A DNA stretch of 64,000 nt from Bdellovibrionales bacterium (GTDB lineage: Bacteria > Bdellovibrionota > Bdellovibrionia > Bdellovibrionales > UBA1609), in the NCBI GenBank assembly GCA_016714165.1, contig JADJNU010000002.1, positions 992,001-1,056,000 of the forward strand, given 5' to 3'. This document shows positions 17,503 through 26,466 of the stretch, one piece after another. Both the position numbers and the translations under genes were made by a program. Each line of letters opens with the position of its first letter. The first letter of the stretch is position 1. Under the pieces are notes generated by a model. That model searched no databases, was not told where the DNA came from, and worked only from the letters and a program-made list of their open reading frames with translations.

Positions 17503-18429
17503 ATGGCCAATCTTACAATGAAAGAAATGCTCGACGCAGGTGTTCATTTCGGACATCAGACTCAGCGTTGGAACCCAAAAATGAAACCCTACGTCTATAC
17601 TGATAGGGGCGGAATCCACATTATAGACCTGCAAAAGTCAGTTGGACTCGCCCGGAGAGCTGCTGAGTTTGTTAAATCAGTGGGCGCAAATGGGGGAAAA
17701 TTGATTTTCGTAGGAACAAAAAAACAGGCTGTTGAGCCCATTAAGGAAGCCGCTGCTCTTTGTGGACAATATCATGTGACTAAACGCTGGCTCGGGGGAA
17801 TGCTCACAAATTTTCAGACAATTAAATCAAGTATCGATCGACTCAAAAAAATTGATCGCATGCGAGAGAAAGGTGAGCTTGATTTTTTCTCCAAGAAGGA
17901 GCGTGCCCGAATAGAGAAGGACTATCTTCGTCTTTTGGAATATTTGGACGGTATCCGTGAAATGAAGGACTCCCCCTCGGCAATGTTTGTCGTAGATCTC
18001 AACAAGGAACATATCGCAGTAAAAGAAGCTCGTCGGCTTGGTATTCCTGTTATCGGTATTGCGGACACCAATGTAGATCCAAATGAAGTTGATTACCCCA
18101 TTCCCGGCAACGACGACGCAATTCGCTCAATTAAGCTCTTTTCAAATATGGTAGCTGAGTCCTTTCTCGAGGGCGTCAAGCTTTGGGAAGAAAAACTTCG
18201 TTCGACTGCTGACAAATCCGCAGCTGCTCCAGAGAAGGCTACGGCGTCAGCACCCACTGCTACTCCGATAAAGGATACTTCTCCTTCTTCTGATGGCGGA
18301 CCATCTGTTGTAAAAGTCAGTCGTGGACGTAAGCTTGTCGCTGCCGGTCTTGCTGATGAAGTCGAAATTGCAGCCGAGTTGGAAATTGCACCCGAAGAGA
18401 CCGTTGTTCCTGAAAGCACAGAAGAATAG
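17503..18429 (+). CDS. rpsB: 30S ribosomal protein S2 with long C-terminal extension
   Basis: 308 residues, against 240-260 in most bacteria. The core is standard: KEMLDAGVHFGHQTQRWNPKM, YTDRGGIHIIDLQK, KRWLGGMLTNFQT and GIADTNVDPNEVDYPIPGNDDAIRSI (the last two motifs near residues 85 and 185). From about residue 235 a tail rich in Ala, Pro, Thr, Ser and Glu follows, ending VPESTEE, probably disordered. The ribosome site GAGAGGAT lies seven bases ahead of the ATG. It leads the rpsB-tsf-pyrH-frr operon. Confidence 0.95.
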   Translation: MANLTMKEMLDAGVHFGHQTQRWNPKMKPYVYTDRGGIHIIDLQKSVGLARRAAEFVKSVGANGGKLIFVGTKKQAVEPIKEAAALCGQYHVTKRWLGGMLTNFQTIKSSIDRLKKIDRMREKGELDFFSKKERARIEKDYLRLLEYLDGIREMKDSPSAMFVVDLNKEHIAVKEARRLGIPVIGIADTNVDPNEVDYPIPGNDDAIRSIKLFSNMVAESFLEGVKLWEEKLRSTADKSAAAPEKATASAPTATPIKDTSPSSDGGPSVVKVSRGRKLVAAGLADEVEIAAELEIAPEETVVPESTEE

Positions 18430-18566
18430 ATACGCGTAGCCTGAGCCTTTGGGCTGGGGCAGAGCGAAAATTAGGTCCTCCTATTATCTGCCCCGAATGG
18501 GAGGATCCCGTTTTTAGAATTGATTAGAAATTTTAGGTATAAAATATTGAAAAGAGGATAGCTATT

Positions 18567-19217
18567 ATGACAATCAGTGCTTCTCAAGTAAAGGATCTCC
18601 GCGAAAAAACGAGCGCGGGCATGATGGACTGTAAAAAGGCCCTCGAAGAATCGCAAGGTGATTTTGAGAAGGCCGTGGAATGGCTTCGAGTGAAGGGCCT
18701 CAGTAAGGCTGCAAAGAAATCTGGTCGGCTTGCAGCTGAAGGTCTCGTATCTTCTTATATACATGCGGGAGGCCGTATCGGTGTCCTTGTAGAAATCAAT
18801 TCTGAAACTGATTTTGTGGCACGCAACGAAGAATTTCAGAAATTTGTGAATGATGTGGCTATGCACATCGCTGCAATGGCGCCATGCTTCGTTCGCGAGG
18901 AAGAAATTCCCGAGGAAGTTAAAAATAAGGAGCGAGAAGTACTCATAAATAAGGCCCTTGAAGAGGGTAAAAAGCGCGAATTCCTGGATAAAATCATTGA
19001 TGGCCAGATGAAAAAGTGGGCGGCAGAGTCGTGTTTGATGGGACAAAAATTTGTCAAAAATCCGGACATCACTATCCTCCAGCATCTGCAAGAAACCATC
19101 TCCCGAATTGGTGAAAACATCGTCATTCGTCGATTCGCTCGCTACGAATTAGGCGAAGGTTTAGAAAAACGGTCAGAAAATTTCGCTGAAGAGGTCGCGG
19201 CGCAACTGAAAGGGTAA
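18567..19217 (+). CDS. tsf: Elongation factor Ts
   Basis: 216 residues, a compact form of the nucleotide exchange factor for EF-Tu. Visible markers are the UBA-like N-terminus (VKDLREKTSAGMMDCKKALEE), the KGLSKAAKK motif and INSETDFVARNEEF (about residues 75-88), which contacts EF-Tu. GAGGAT lies ahead of the ATG. The 137 bases between rpsB and tsf contain an imperfect hairpin (GGTCCTCC / GGAGGATCC around 18473 and 18501) that might be regulatory. Follows rpsB and precedes pyrH by four bases, as in most bacteria. Confidence 0.94.
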   Translation: MTISASQVKDLREKTSAGMMDCKKALEESQGDFEKAVEWLRVKGLSKAAKKSGRLAAEGLVSSYIHAGGRIGVLVEINSETDFVARNEEFQKFVNDVAMHIAAMAPCFVREEEIPEEVKNKEREVLINKALEEGKKREFLDKIIDGQMKKWAAESCLMGQKFVKNPDITILQHLQETISRIGENIVIRRFARYELGEGLEKRSENFAEEVAAQLKG

Positions 19218-19221
19218 CAGA

Positions 19222-19932
19222 TTGGCTAAGAGCAAGTATCGAAGAGTCTTGTTGAAACTTAGCGGCGAAGCTCTCGCTAGCAAAAGTAATTCGATAGATC
19301 TTGAAATTATCGAGAGAGTTGCAGCTGACGTCTCTGAGGCCGCCTCGCTCGGGGTACAGATTGGAATAGTGATTGGCGGCGGGAATATTTTCAGAGGCGT
19401 TGCGGCTTCGGCTCGTGGTATGGATCGGGCCAGCTCGGATTATATGGGTATGCTCGCCACCGTCATCAATGGATTAGCTGTCCAGAACGTCTTCGAAAAG
19501 CACAATCTTTCTACGCGTGTACAGACAGCTATCGGAATGGCTGAAATCGCAGAGCCCTATATCCGTCGACGTGCCATTCGCCATTTGGAAAAAGAGCGCG
19601 TCGTTATTTTTGTTGCCGGTACCGGAAATCCTTACTTTACAACCGATACGGCTGCGGCCCTGCGTGCAATGGAAATTAATGCGGACGTCATCTTGAAGGC
19701 AACAAAAGTAGATGGAATATACGATAAAGATCCTGTAACTCATTCAGATGCCACAAAGTTCGATAAGATCAGTTATATGGATGTCCTGAAAAAGGGCCTG
19801 AAAGTTATGGATTCTACTGCAATTAGTCTCTGCATGGACAACAAATTGCCGATAGTTTGCTTTAATTTGCTTACTCCTAATAGTATTACTCGAGTGATAT
19901 CTGGTGAGAACATTGGAACAACTGTCTTTTAG
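19222..19932 (+). CDS. pyrH: Uridylate kinase
   Basis: 236 residues with a TTG start (TTGGCTAAGAGC), four bases behind tsf. It phosphorylates UMP to UDP as a hexameric, amino-acid-kinase-fold enzyme. The markers RRVLLKLSGEAL, IGIVIGGGNIFRG, ATVINGLA and VIFVAGTGNPYFTTDTAAALRA are all present, as is the LKATKVDGIYDKDP substrate loop near residue 160. Length is normal. Confidence 0.95.
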   Translation: MAKSKYRRVLLKLSGEALASKSNSIDLEIIERVAADVSEAASLGVQIGIVIGGGNIFRGVAASARGMDRASSDYMGMLATVINGLAVQNVFEKHNLSTRVQTAIGMAEIAEPYIRRRAIRHLEKERVVIFVAGTGNPYFTTDTAAALRAMEINADVILKATKVDGIYDKDPVTHSDATKFDKISYMDVLKKGLKVMDSTAISLCMDNKLPIVCFNLLTPNSITRVISGENIGTTVF

Positions 19933-19946
19933 AATTGGGGGGAAAC

Positions 19947-20504
19947 ATGGTTGAAAATATTGTTAAATCTACCAAAGACCAGATGGAAAAGTCTCTTTTG
20001 GCTTTGGCTGGCGAATTAAAAAAGGTGAGAACTGGCCGAGCTCAGGTGTCAATGTTGGATGTTGTGAAGGTCAACTACTACGGCAGCGCCACTCCGCTCA
20101 ATCAGGTAGCTGCGGTCTCTTGTCCAGACGGAAAATCCTTTTTAATTCAACCCTGGGAGGCATCAACTCTCAAAGAAGTTGAAGCCTCAATTATTAAGAG
20201 CGATCTAGGAATGAGTCCTCAAAATGATGGAAAAGTCATCCGCCTTCGACTTCCTGATTTGACGGAAGCCCGTCGCAAGGAATTAGTAAAGACTATCAAA
20301 AAGATTGTTGAGGATGCCAGGGTGGCTGTGCGAATGGCAAGACGTGATGCCAATGAATCTGTAAAGAAGGCCGCCAAGGATAAAGTAATCAGCGAGGATG
20401 AGCAGAAACGCCTCGAAGGAGAAATACAAAAATTGACTGATGGATATGTCGATAAAATTGACAAGATATCCGATGAAAAAGAGAAAGAACTCATGACAAT
20501 CTAG
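19947..20504 (+). CDS. frr: Ribosome recycling factor
   Basis: 185 residues from ATG 19947, with GGGGGG four bases ahead; an in-frame TTG at 19935 would only add four residues. The three-helix-bundle sequence shows the conserved KKVRTGRAQVSMLD segment, PLNQVAAVS and the LPDLTEARRKELVK motif near residues 110-123. With EF-G it splits ribosomes after termination. The gene lies 14 bases after pyrH and three before uppS. Confidence 0.95.
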   Translation: MVENIVKSTKDQMEKSLLALAGELKKVRTGRAQVSMLDVVKVNYYGSATPLNQVAAVSCPDGKSFLIQPWEASTLKEVEASIIKSDLGMSPQNDGKVIRLRLPDLTEARRKELVKTIKKIVEDARVAVRMARRDANESVKKAAKDKVISEDEQKRLEGEIQKLTDGYVDKIDKISDEKEKELMTI

Positions 20505-20507
20505 TCA

Positions 20508-21290
20508 ATGATAGAAAATCTGGAGCCCTTTAAAGTGACCCCGCCGATACACATCGCAATAATTATGGACGGAAATGGCCGTTGGGCCAATGCCCATGGA
20601 CATCATCGTTTTTTTGGGCATGTTCGGGGAGCTCGGGTAGCTAAGAGCATTATTGAGGCTTGCTCATTTCGGCGGGTTAAATTTCTTACGCTTTTTGCTT
20701 TTAGCAGTGAAAATTGGCTCAGACCAAAAGACGAAGTCAGCCTCCTGATGAAATTGTTATTTAGCCGGCTCAATCGTGAGCGAGCTGGATTGGTTCGAAA
20801 TAATATTAAATTCAAATGTATTGGCGATCTAGATCGGCTCCCTGCAAAGGTAAAGGAGGCCGTTAACCAGACGATCTCTGAAACTGATCATTGCACGGGA
20901 ATGACTTTGATTTTTGCATTGAGCTATGGAGGTCGGCAAGAAATTGCTAACGCAGCGAAGAGAATCGCCTTCCTTGTCGGCTCCGGAAAATTGCGCCCCG
21001 AGGATGTCAATGAGGAGCTCTTTCACTCTCAGCTAGAATCTTCGGAAATTCCCGACCCAGATCTCATCATTCGCACAAGCGGAGAATCGCGCCTCTCGAA
21101 TTTCTATTTATGGCAATCAGCCTATAGCGAATTCATGGTTTTTCCCAAAATGTGGCCAGAATTTACGCGGAATGATTTAGATCTCGCAATTGAATCATTT
21201 AATCTCAAAGAACGTCGCTTTGGTAAGACCAGTGAACAGTTAGGCTCAAGTCCCCAGACTTCATCCCGCAGTTTAAAAGGCGAAGTTTAA
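20508..21290 (+). CDS. uppS: Undecaprenyl diphosphate synthase
   Basis: 260 residues. Cis-prenyltransferase that makes the C55 lipid carrier for peptidoglycan and surface glycans. The N-terminus has the catalytic HIAIIMDGNGRWA motif (Asp near residue 25), then SSENWLRP and the C-terminal DPDLIIRTSGESRLSNF and LWQSAYSEF motifs. In relatives, dxr often lies just before or after; here frr is directly upstream and cdsA directly downstream. The end (about residue 250 on) is slightly longer than usual. Stop TAA at 21288-21290 abuts the GTG of cdsA. Confidence 0.95.
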   Translation: MIENLEPFKVTPPIHIAIIMDGNGRWANAHGHHRFFGHVRGARVAKSIIEACSFRRVKFLTLFAFSSENWLRPKDEVSLLMKLLFSRLNRERAGLVRNNIKFKCIGDLDRLPAKVKEAVNQTISETDHCTGMTLIFALSYGGRQEIANAAKRIAFLVGSGKLRPEDVNEELFHSQLESSEIPDPDLIIRTSGESRLSNFYLWQSAYSEFMVFPKMWPEFTRNDLDLAIESFNLKERRFGKTSEQLGSSPQTSSRSLKGEV

Positions 21291-22124
21291 GTGAGTTCCA
21301 ACTTTATGGGGCTCCAAACGAGAATTCTCTCAGCTTTGGTAGCGGTAGGCTCCCTTGTCGCTATTGCTTTTTACGGAGGTCCACCAGGAATCGCAGTTAT
21401 CTCCCTTGGGATTGTCATGCTGGGCTGTTATGAATTTACCAAAATTGGCTTTCCTCCAGATGAGAAACTTCCACCATTTTTAAAAGGCCTGTTTCTTGGG
21501 AGTTGCTTCGGTTTTATCGCCATAGCAATGCTCCTCGAACCTATTGCAGGCCTGGCAACTCTCGCTTTGACGTCGATGATCCTTTTCTCCTGCTTATTGA
21601 GTGCACTTCACAAAACTGTCCCGCTGGAAGTGATTCGGAAACTCTCGTCCTCCCTCATTTTAGGTTTGGTTTACACAGGTTTACTGCCGATTTTTGCACT
21701 TAAACTCCTGTTTCTTCCTGATGGGCTCAAATGGTTTTCGCTCATGCTTGTTGTGGTTTTTTCCGGAGATACCTTTGCCTATTTCGTTGGACTTTGCTTT
21801 GGCAAGCGCAAGCTGATGTCTTCAGTTTCCCCTAAAAAAACAGTTGCCGGGGCCTGGGGAGGACTTTTGGGGTCTGGACTTGTCGCTTGGCTGGCGGGAA
21901 CTTACTTTGTTGATGAGCACTCGCTTGTTCTGTTTATCACGGGTTCTATTGCCAGCGGCTTCTTTGCTCAATTTGGAGATCTCTTTGAATCACTTCTCAA
22001 GCGTGTCAGTGGCCACAAGGATTCTGGCAGTATTATGCCAGGACACGGGGGTGTGCTTGATCGTTTGGATGGAATTTATTTTGCCTCCCCTATTTTCTTT
22101 CTTGTTGCTCAATACCTCAGCTAG
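21291..22124 (+). CDS. cdsA: Phosphatidate cytidylyltransferase
   Basis: 277 residues, GTG start. Integral membrane enzyme that makes CDP-diacylglycerol from CTP and phosphatidate, the precursor of phospholipids. Eight or so hydrophobic segments and the CDP-alcohol family signature near the C-terminus are visible: VSGHKDSGSIMPGHGGVLDRLDG (about 238-260), with the GDTFAYFVG segment near 163. Abuts uppS. Confidence 0.93.
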   Translation: MSSNFMGLQTRILSALVAVGSLVAIAFYGGPPGIAVISLGIVMLGCYEFTKIGFPPDEKLPPFLKGLFLGSCFGFIAIAMLLEPIAGLATLALTSMILFSCLLSALHKTVPLEVIRKLSSSLILGLVYTGLLPIFALKLLFLPDGLKWFSLMLVVVFSGDTFAYFVGLCFGKRKLMSSVSPKKTVAGAWGGLLGSGLVAWLAGTYFVDEHSLVLFITGSIASGFFAQFGDLFESLLKRVSGHKDSGSIMPGHGGVLDRLDGIYFASPIFFLVAQYLS

Positions 22125-22259
22125 GAAGCGCTGTGTTGAAGTGGTTTTTTCGGCACCTTAGGCGAGGTACCCCCTGAATTTCATTCCAAATCTGAGAATC
22201 TTTGGCTTTCTTGGCGGTTTTTGCTTTGGTGTCGCCGCTCCTCCCTTTAGAATACCGAA

Positions 22260-23954
22260 ATGGATTTAATTCTTAATTGGTTACAATCGGGACTTTCTGC
22301 AATTGGGCCCTTTCTCATCTTATTGGGTCTTCTCATTTTCGTTCATGAGCTTGGCCATTTTTTGGTCGCTAAATGGTGCGGAGTAAGAGTAGAGGTTTTT
22401 AGTCTTGGATTTGGCAAGAAAATTTTGAAATTCAGTCGTGGGGAGACGACTTATTGCATCTCGATTGTGCCTCTTGGCGGTTATGTCAAAATGTACGGAG
22501 ACGATCCGACTGCAGAAATACCCGAAAATGAAAAGTCCCGAGCCTTTCTATGCAAACCAGTCATTCAGAGAATCGCGATCGTTTTGGCGGGCCCTCTGAT
22601 GAACTTTCTATTTGCCATTCCACTGTTTATGGCTGTGGGTCTCAAGGGCGAACTTGTCCCAGGGCCGCGATTAGGAGATGTTGAGCGAGAGAGTTCTGCC
22701 TTTCAGGCTGGATTTCGTTCAGGTGATAAAATTCTCTCGATGAACGAGGAAACCATTTCGTATTGGTCCCAGATCGCCAAAAAAATTGAAACCTCCGTTG
22801 ACCGTGAAATTCAATTTAAGGTAGCCAGATTCAATAGCGGGGAGACGGTTTCACTTAAAGCTTCTCCGACTCTTGTACCCAACGATAATATACTGACTCT
22901 TGATACTCTCGTCCCAAGAATTCCCGGACTTGATCCGTCTGGACGCTCTTCAATGGTTGGAGTTTCATCTCCTCAGTCACCTGCTGCCCTCGCCGGATTA
23001 AAAACTTTTGATATCATCACCTCTATAAATGGCGTGAAGGTCAATGCCTTTTGGGAATTGGAACCCACCCTTCAGGCTCACAAAAATAGCGAGAAGTTAG
23101 AACTCGTGGTTCATCCTTATACAGCGAAAGCAAATGCTGAAAGTCGAACGGTAGTGCTAAACGATTTTCACACTCTGTCGAATTCCGCTGATGAATCCAA
23201 ATCTCTGCTTGATGTGTTGGGACTCGAAGAATCTGATCTGTATCTCCTTCAGGTTAAGGAGAATTCTCCGGCTGCTCGAGCTGGCTTGAGGGACGGAGAT
23301 AAAATCATCGGGCTCGATAAATCCCTTGTGGAGAAATGGGATCAGGTTCTCGCAAAGGTCAAGGCATTCAAGGCAGAGGACAAGGTCATTCATTTTTCAA
23401 TTGCACGTGAGGGCAAGACAATCGATGTTGATATCGCGCCAGAAATGACTGAGGTCATGAATCGCCATCAGAAAGAAGAAAATCGCTTTACCGTTGGAAT
23501 TATTCCGGCAATTCTGGAGTCCCCAGGAGAGCTCACCCTGTTTCGGGTAAGTTCTCCCGCAGAGGCCGTCTCTTATGGGTTTGAAAAGACCATCGATTGG
23601 ACCAAAGCTATATCTGTTAGCTTTCTCAGAATCCTTACAGCCCAAGTTTCGCATAAAAATATCGGTGGGGTTATCACGATCGGCAGAGTGGCAAGTCAGA
23701 CTTTCGAAATGGGTATTTCCGCATTTTTGCGAATGATGGCCATCATTTCCATCAATCTTTTTCTGATCAATCTTCTTCCCGTACCTATTTTGGATGGTGG
23801 ACACTTGGTATTTTTTGTCATCGAAGCCCTTCGAGGAGCCCCCCTGAGCATGAGAAAAATGGAGATTGCCCAACAAGTTGGGCTTATCCTTCTCATTTCT
23901 CTCATGGTACTATCCCTTTTTAACGATATAACAAGCTTTGTGAAGTCTCCTTAG
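22260..23954 (+). CDS. rseP: Site-2 protease RseP family with three PDZ domains
   Basis: 564 residues, against about 450 in E. coli. The zinc motif HELGH is at about residues 29-33 in the first membrane helix and the partner LLPVPILDGGH motif near 505-515. Between them lie three PDZ-like regions rather than two: about 135-205 (QAGFRSGDKILSMN), 235-300 (LAGLKTFDIITSING) and 325-395 (AAGARAGLRDGDKIIG type). Such proteases cut anti-sigma factors and signal peptides within the membrane. The gene follows cdsA by 135 bases that contain no gene I can support. Next gene tsaB is 20 bases on. Confidence 0.92.
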   Translation: MDLILNWLQSGLSAIGPFLILLGLLIFVHELGHFLVAKWCGVRVEVFSLGFGKKILKFSRGETTYCISIVPLGGYVKMYGDDPTAEIPENEKSRAFLCKPVIQRIAIVLAGPLMNFLFAIPLFMAVGLKGELVPGPRLGDVERESSAFQAGFRSGDKILSMNEETISYWSQIAKKIETSVDREIQFKVARFNSGETVSLKASPTLVPNDNILTLDTLVPRIPGLDPSGRSSMVGVSSPQSPAALAGLKTFDIITSINGVKVNAFWELEPTLQAHKNSEKLELVVHPYTAKANAESRTVVLNDFHTLSNSADESKSLLDVLGLEESDLYLLQVKENSPAARAGLRDGDKIIGLDKSLVEKWDQVLAKVKAFKAEDKVIHFSIAREGKTIDVDIAPEMTEVMNRHQKEENRFTVGIIPAILESPGELTLFRVSSPAEAVSYGFEKTIDWTKAISVSFLRILTAQVSHKNIGGVITIGRVASQTFEMGISAFLRMMAIISINLFLINLLPVPILDGGHLVFFVIEALRGAPLSMRKMEIAQQVGLILLISLMVLSLFNDITSFVKSP

Positions 23955-23974
23955 ATCTGTTAACAAAGTGAGCT

Positions 23975-24709
23975 ATGAAATTAGTACTAATTGCAGAGAC
24001 AAGCTCTCCAAGTGGCGGGCTTTCGCTCCTTGAATGTTCAGACAAATATTTAGACGCTGTCGTCAGAGACTGCCAGCAATGGCAGCGCGAATCTTCACAT
24101 AGCGAAGTTGTGACTGGGGCAGTTAGAATCCTGCTGGAGCGAAATGCCCTTCACCTGAGTGAAATTAGTCTTTTTGGGGTTGGTGTGGGTCCTGGGAGTT
24201 TTACGGGCATTAGAGTAGGAATCAACATGATGAGGGCATTTGCTTACTCCTTTCAGACTCCCCTTTTTGGGTATTCTAGCCTAGAAGCCCTGGCTTTAAG
24301 CACCCATCGACAAGATTTGCCCATCGTGTGTTTGGTCAATGCCTTTGGAAACATGATTTATGGAGCCTCTTACGCATGGACAGCAACAGGCTCTCTTCGA
24401 GAATTGGCATCTCCGCGTGCCCTGGGCCTAGATCAGGTCTCTCAGCTCTTCGATGGGCCCTCTCTCGTTGTAGGCAATGCCTATGATACCTATCAAAGAT
24501 TTTTTCCCCACGGCCTGCTCAATCTCATGTTGCGTGAAACGCATCAGCCAGACGAGCCTCAAGTCCAGTTTTTTTCCCCTCGTTTGGATCTGCGAGCCAG
24601 ACAAGAGGTCAAAAATGATTGGAAATCCGTTAAACCTCTTTATATTCGCGCGTCTGAAGCCGAAGAGAAGTTAAAGAAGGGTCTACTTAAACCCTTACCA
24701 AAGATTTGA
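23975..24709 (+). CDS. tsaB: tRNA threonylcarbamoyladenosine biosynthesis protein TsaB
   Basis: 244 residues. Non-catalytic partner of TsaD in making the t6A modification at A37 of ANN-decoding tRNAs. The N-terminus LIAETSSPSGGLSLLE and the GVGVGPGSFTGIRVGI motif near residue 70 are characteristic of TsaB. The region after residue 130 is divergent as usual in the family. It has a short GTTAACAAAGTGAG stretch ahead of the ATG. Part of the rseP-tsaB-minD-like block. Confidence 0.92.
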   Translation: MKLVLIAETSSPSGGLSLLECSDKYLDAVVRDCQQWQRESSHSEVVTGAVRILLERNALHLSEISLFGVGVGPGSFTGIRVGINMMRAFAYSFQTPLFGYSSLEALALSTHRQDLPIVCLVNAFGNMIYGASYAWTATGSLRELASPRALGLDQVSQLFDGPSLVVGNAYDTYQRFFPHGLLNLMLRETHQPDEPQVQFFSPRLDLRARQEVKNDWKSVKPLYIRASEAEEKLKKGLLKPLPKI

Positions 24710-24717
24710 GAAACTGA

Positions 24718-25692
24718 ATGTCCGATGTTCGGGATAAAGACAAAGACAAAGTCTATTATTTGAGAGGAATGATGAATTCCGACTCTCGAATAATTTCAGT
24801 TGGAGGAGGCAAAGGAGGAGTTGGAAAGTCGTTTTTTAGCTCTGGCCTTGCTATCTTTATTGCGAACCTAGGATACGATACTCTTTTGATAGATTTAGAT
24901 CTGGGGGCAGCCAATCTTCACACTTGCATCGGAGAAGACTCACCCCCGCATTCTATTCATGATTTTTTAACTGGCAAAATAGCAAATTTTGAAAGCCTCG
25001 CCGTTCAAACCGGCCATCAAAATCTCCGGTTTATCAGTGGATCTAACGACTCCTACGACATGGCAAACATCACTGAAGATCAGAAGACACTTCTGATGTC
25101 CTCTATTTTTCACACGAAGGCCGATTTCATCATTCTTGACCTGAGTGCAGGAACTCACTCTACCACCTTGGATTTGTTTTTGATGGCCACACACCAACTG
25201 ATCACCGTAACGCCGGATCCTTCCAGCGTTGAAAATGCTTATAGATTTATCAAATCTGCATTTTTTAGAAAAATGAAGCGATTTGAGTTCCAATTAAATT
25301 TAGGTAACCTGATTGCACAACTCATGGCAAATAAATCCCATAACGGAATTCGCTCACCTGCCGATCTCCTTTTCTATGTTTCCAAACAGGATCCAGACAA
25401 TGGCGAACGACTTCGAAATTTGATGGAGAGCATGAAAATTCAAATTGTTCTCAACCAAGTTCGCACAATGAGTGATGTTACTCTCGGTCCTTCTATAGAG
25501 AGCGTCTGCAGAAAATATTTTGGAATCAAAGCTCAATTTTTAGGACATATCGACTACGATAATGCAGTATGGCAGTCGCTTCGAAAAAAGAAACATCTCC
25601 TGCTAGAATATCCTCACAGCCGGATATATGCTCAAATGCTGGGAATTGCCCGAACAATCGTTGGTCCAAGAAAACAAAAAGCTGTGGTATAG
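24718..25692 (+). CDS. MinD/ParA-family ATPase (FlhG-like)
   Basis: 324 residues. Deviant Walker A motif GGGKGGVGKS at about residues 29-38, Walker A' DLDLGAAN, and a Walker B-like FIILDLSAG near residue 140. The C-terminal half has the ALIAAAV-like helices of FlhG/MinD relatives in place of a DNA-binding domain. In Bdellovibrionota and related groups such proteins sit apart from flagellar genes and may organise polar structures; the function here is inferred only from the family. The partner downstream is a J/HTH fusion. Confidence 0.83.
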   Translation: MSDVRDKDKDKVYYLRGMMNSDSRIISVGGGKGGVGKSFFSSGLAIFIANLGYDTLLIDLDLGAANLHTCIGEDSPPHSIHDFLTGKIANFESLAVQTGHQNLRFISGSNDSYDMANITEDQKTLLMSSIFHTKADFIILDLSAGTHSTTLDLFLMATHQLITVTPDPSSVENAYRFIKSAFFRKMKRFEFQLNLGNLIAQLMANKSHNGIRSPADLLFYVSKQDPDNGERLRNLMESMKIQIVLNQVRTMSDVTLGPSIESVCRKYFGIKAQFLGHIDYDNAVWQSLRKKKHLLLEYPHSRIYAQMLGIARTIVGPRKQKAVV

Positions 25693-25701
25693 AATAAGAA
25701 G

Positions 25702-26466
25702 ATGAATCATCGACTGGCCGACCAAACCTATTATGAAATTCTTGAAGTGGCATCAGATGCAACTCAGCAACAAATTCATGCCGCATACCATCGGGCACGA
25801 AACACTTATTCCCCTGAGAGCCCAGCACTCTACTCTATGTTTACTCGCGAAGAAGCACGTGATTTGATGACTCTCATTGAGGAAGCTTTTTCCACTCTGA
25901 GTAACCAAGCCAAACGAAAAGATTACGACAGGCAATTAATTCGGCAGACAACACAGAAGGATCAAACTCAATTTGGCCCGGCAAATGCATCCGAAGAATT
26001 ACCAGATTTTCAAGTTCCGGAGCAAGGGCCCAAAGTTGGTTCAGCACCGCTAGCGAGTGTTGGAATTGCAAATACTGCGGACATTGAACAGATCGCTGTA
26101 AATCAGAAGAGTTTCCAGCCATCCAAGCCTAAGGCTGACCGTGTTCCTGAAGGGTTTGGGAAAACACGTTTTAGTGCCTATCAAATAGATCCAAACTTTG
26201 AAAATGAGATAAATCAAACGAGGACCTTCGATGGAACGTTTCTTCAAAAGGTTCGGATTTATAAACAGGTGAATCTTGATCAACTCAGCCAGGAGACGCG
26301 CATCAGCCGGACCTATTTGAGTGCCCTCGAATCAAACAATTTCAAATCCCTTCCTGCGCCTGTTTTTACTCGCGGGTTCGTTGTGCAAGTAGCAAAAATC
26401 CTAGGACTCAACGAGAAACTCGTTGCTGACTCCTACATGTCACTCTATCGCAATGAAAAGTTCTGA
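25702..26466 (+). CDS. J-like domain and helix-turn-helix fusion protein
   Basis: 254 residues. The N-terminal 70 residues look like a DnaJ J-domain (YYEILEVASDATQQQIHAAYHRA, then LIEEAFSTLSNQAKRKDYDR). The HPD loop that contacts Hsp70 is replaced by YSPES, so it is probably not a functional Hsp40. A flexible linker (about 75-165) leads to a RodZ/Xre-type helix-turn-helix near 180-250 (QETRISRTYLSALESNNFKSLP, FTRGFVVQVAKILGL). It lies nine bases after the MinD-like gene and overlaps rluD by 14. Role unknown; the pair with the MinD-like gene suggests a joint regulatory or localisation function. Confidence 0.75.
   Translation: MNHRLADQTYYEILEVASDATQQQIHAAYHRARNTYSPESPALYSMFTREEARDLMTLIEEAFSTLSNQAKRKDYDRQLIRQTTQKDQTQFGPANASEELPDFQVPEQGPKVGSAPLASVGIANTADIEQIAVNQKSFQPSKPKADRVPEGFGKTRFSAYQIDPNFENEINQTRTFDGTFLQKVRIYKQVNLDQLSQETRISRTYLSALESNNFKSLPAPVFTRGFVVQVAKILGLNEKLVADSYMSLYRNEKF

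Noticed and set aside
22131..22259. A 14-codon frame and a hydrophobic stretch between cdsA and rseP, thought to be a dxr remnant
   Set aside because: Neither shows DXR motifs, and the hydrophobic stretch has no start or ribosome site.
23397..23876. 159-codon minus-strand frame inside rseP
   Set aside because: Antisense to a well-conserved protease; composition is that of a shadow frame.
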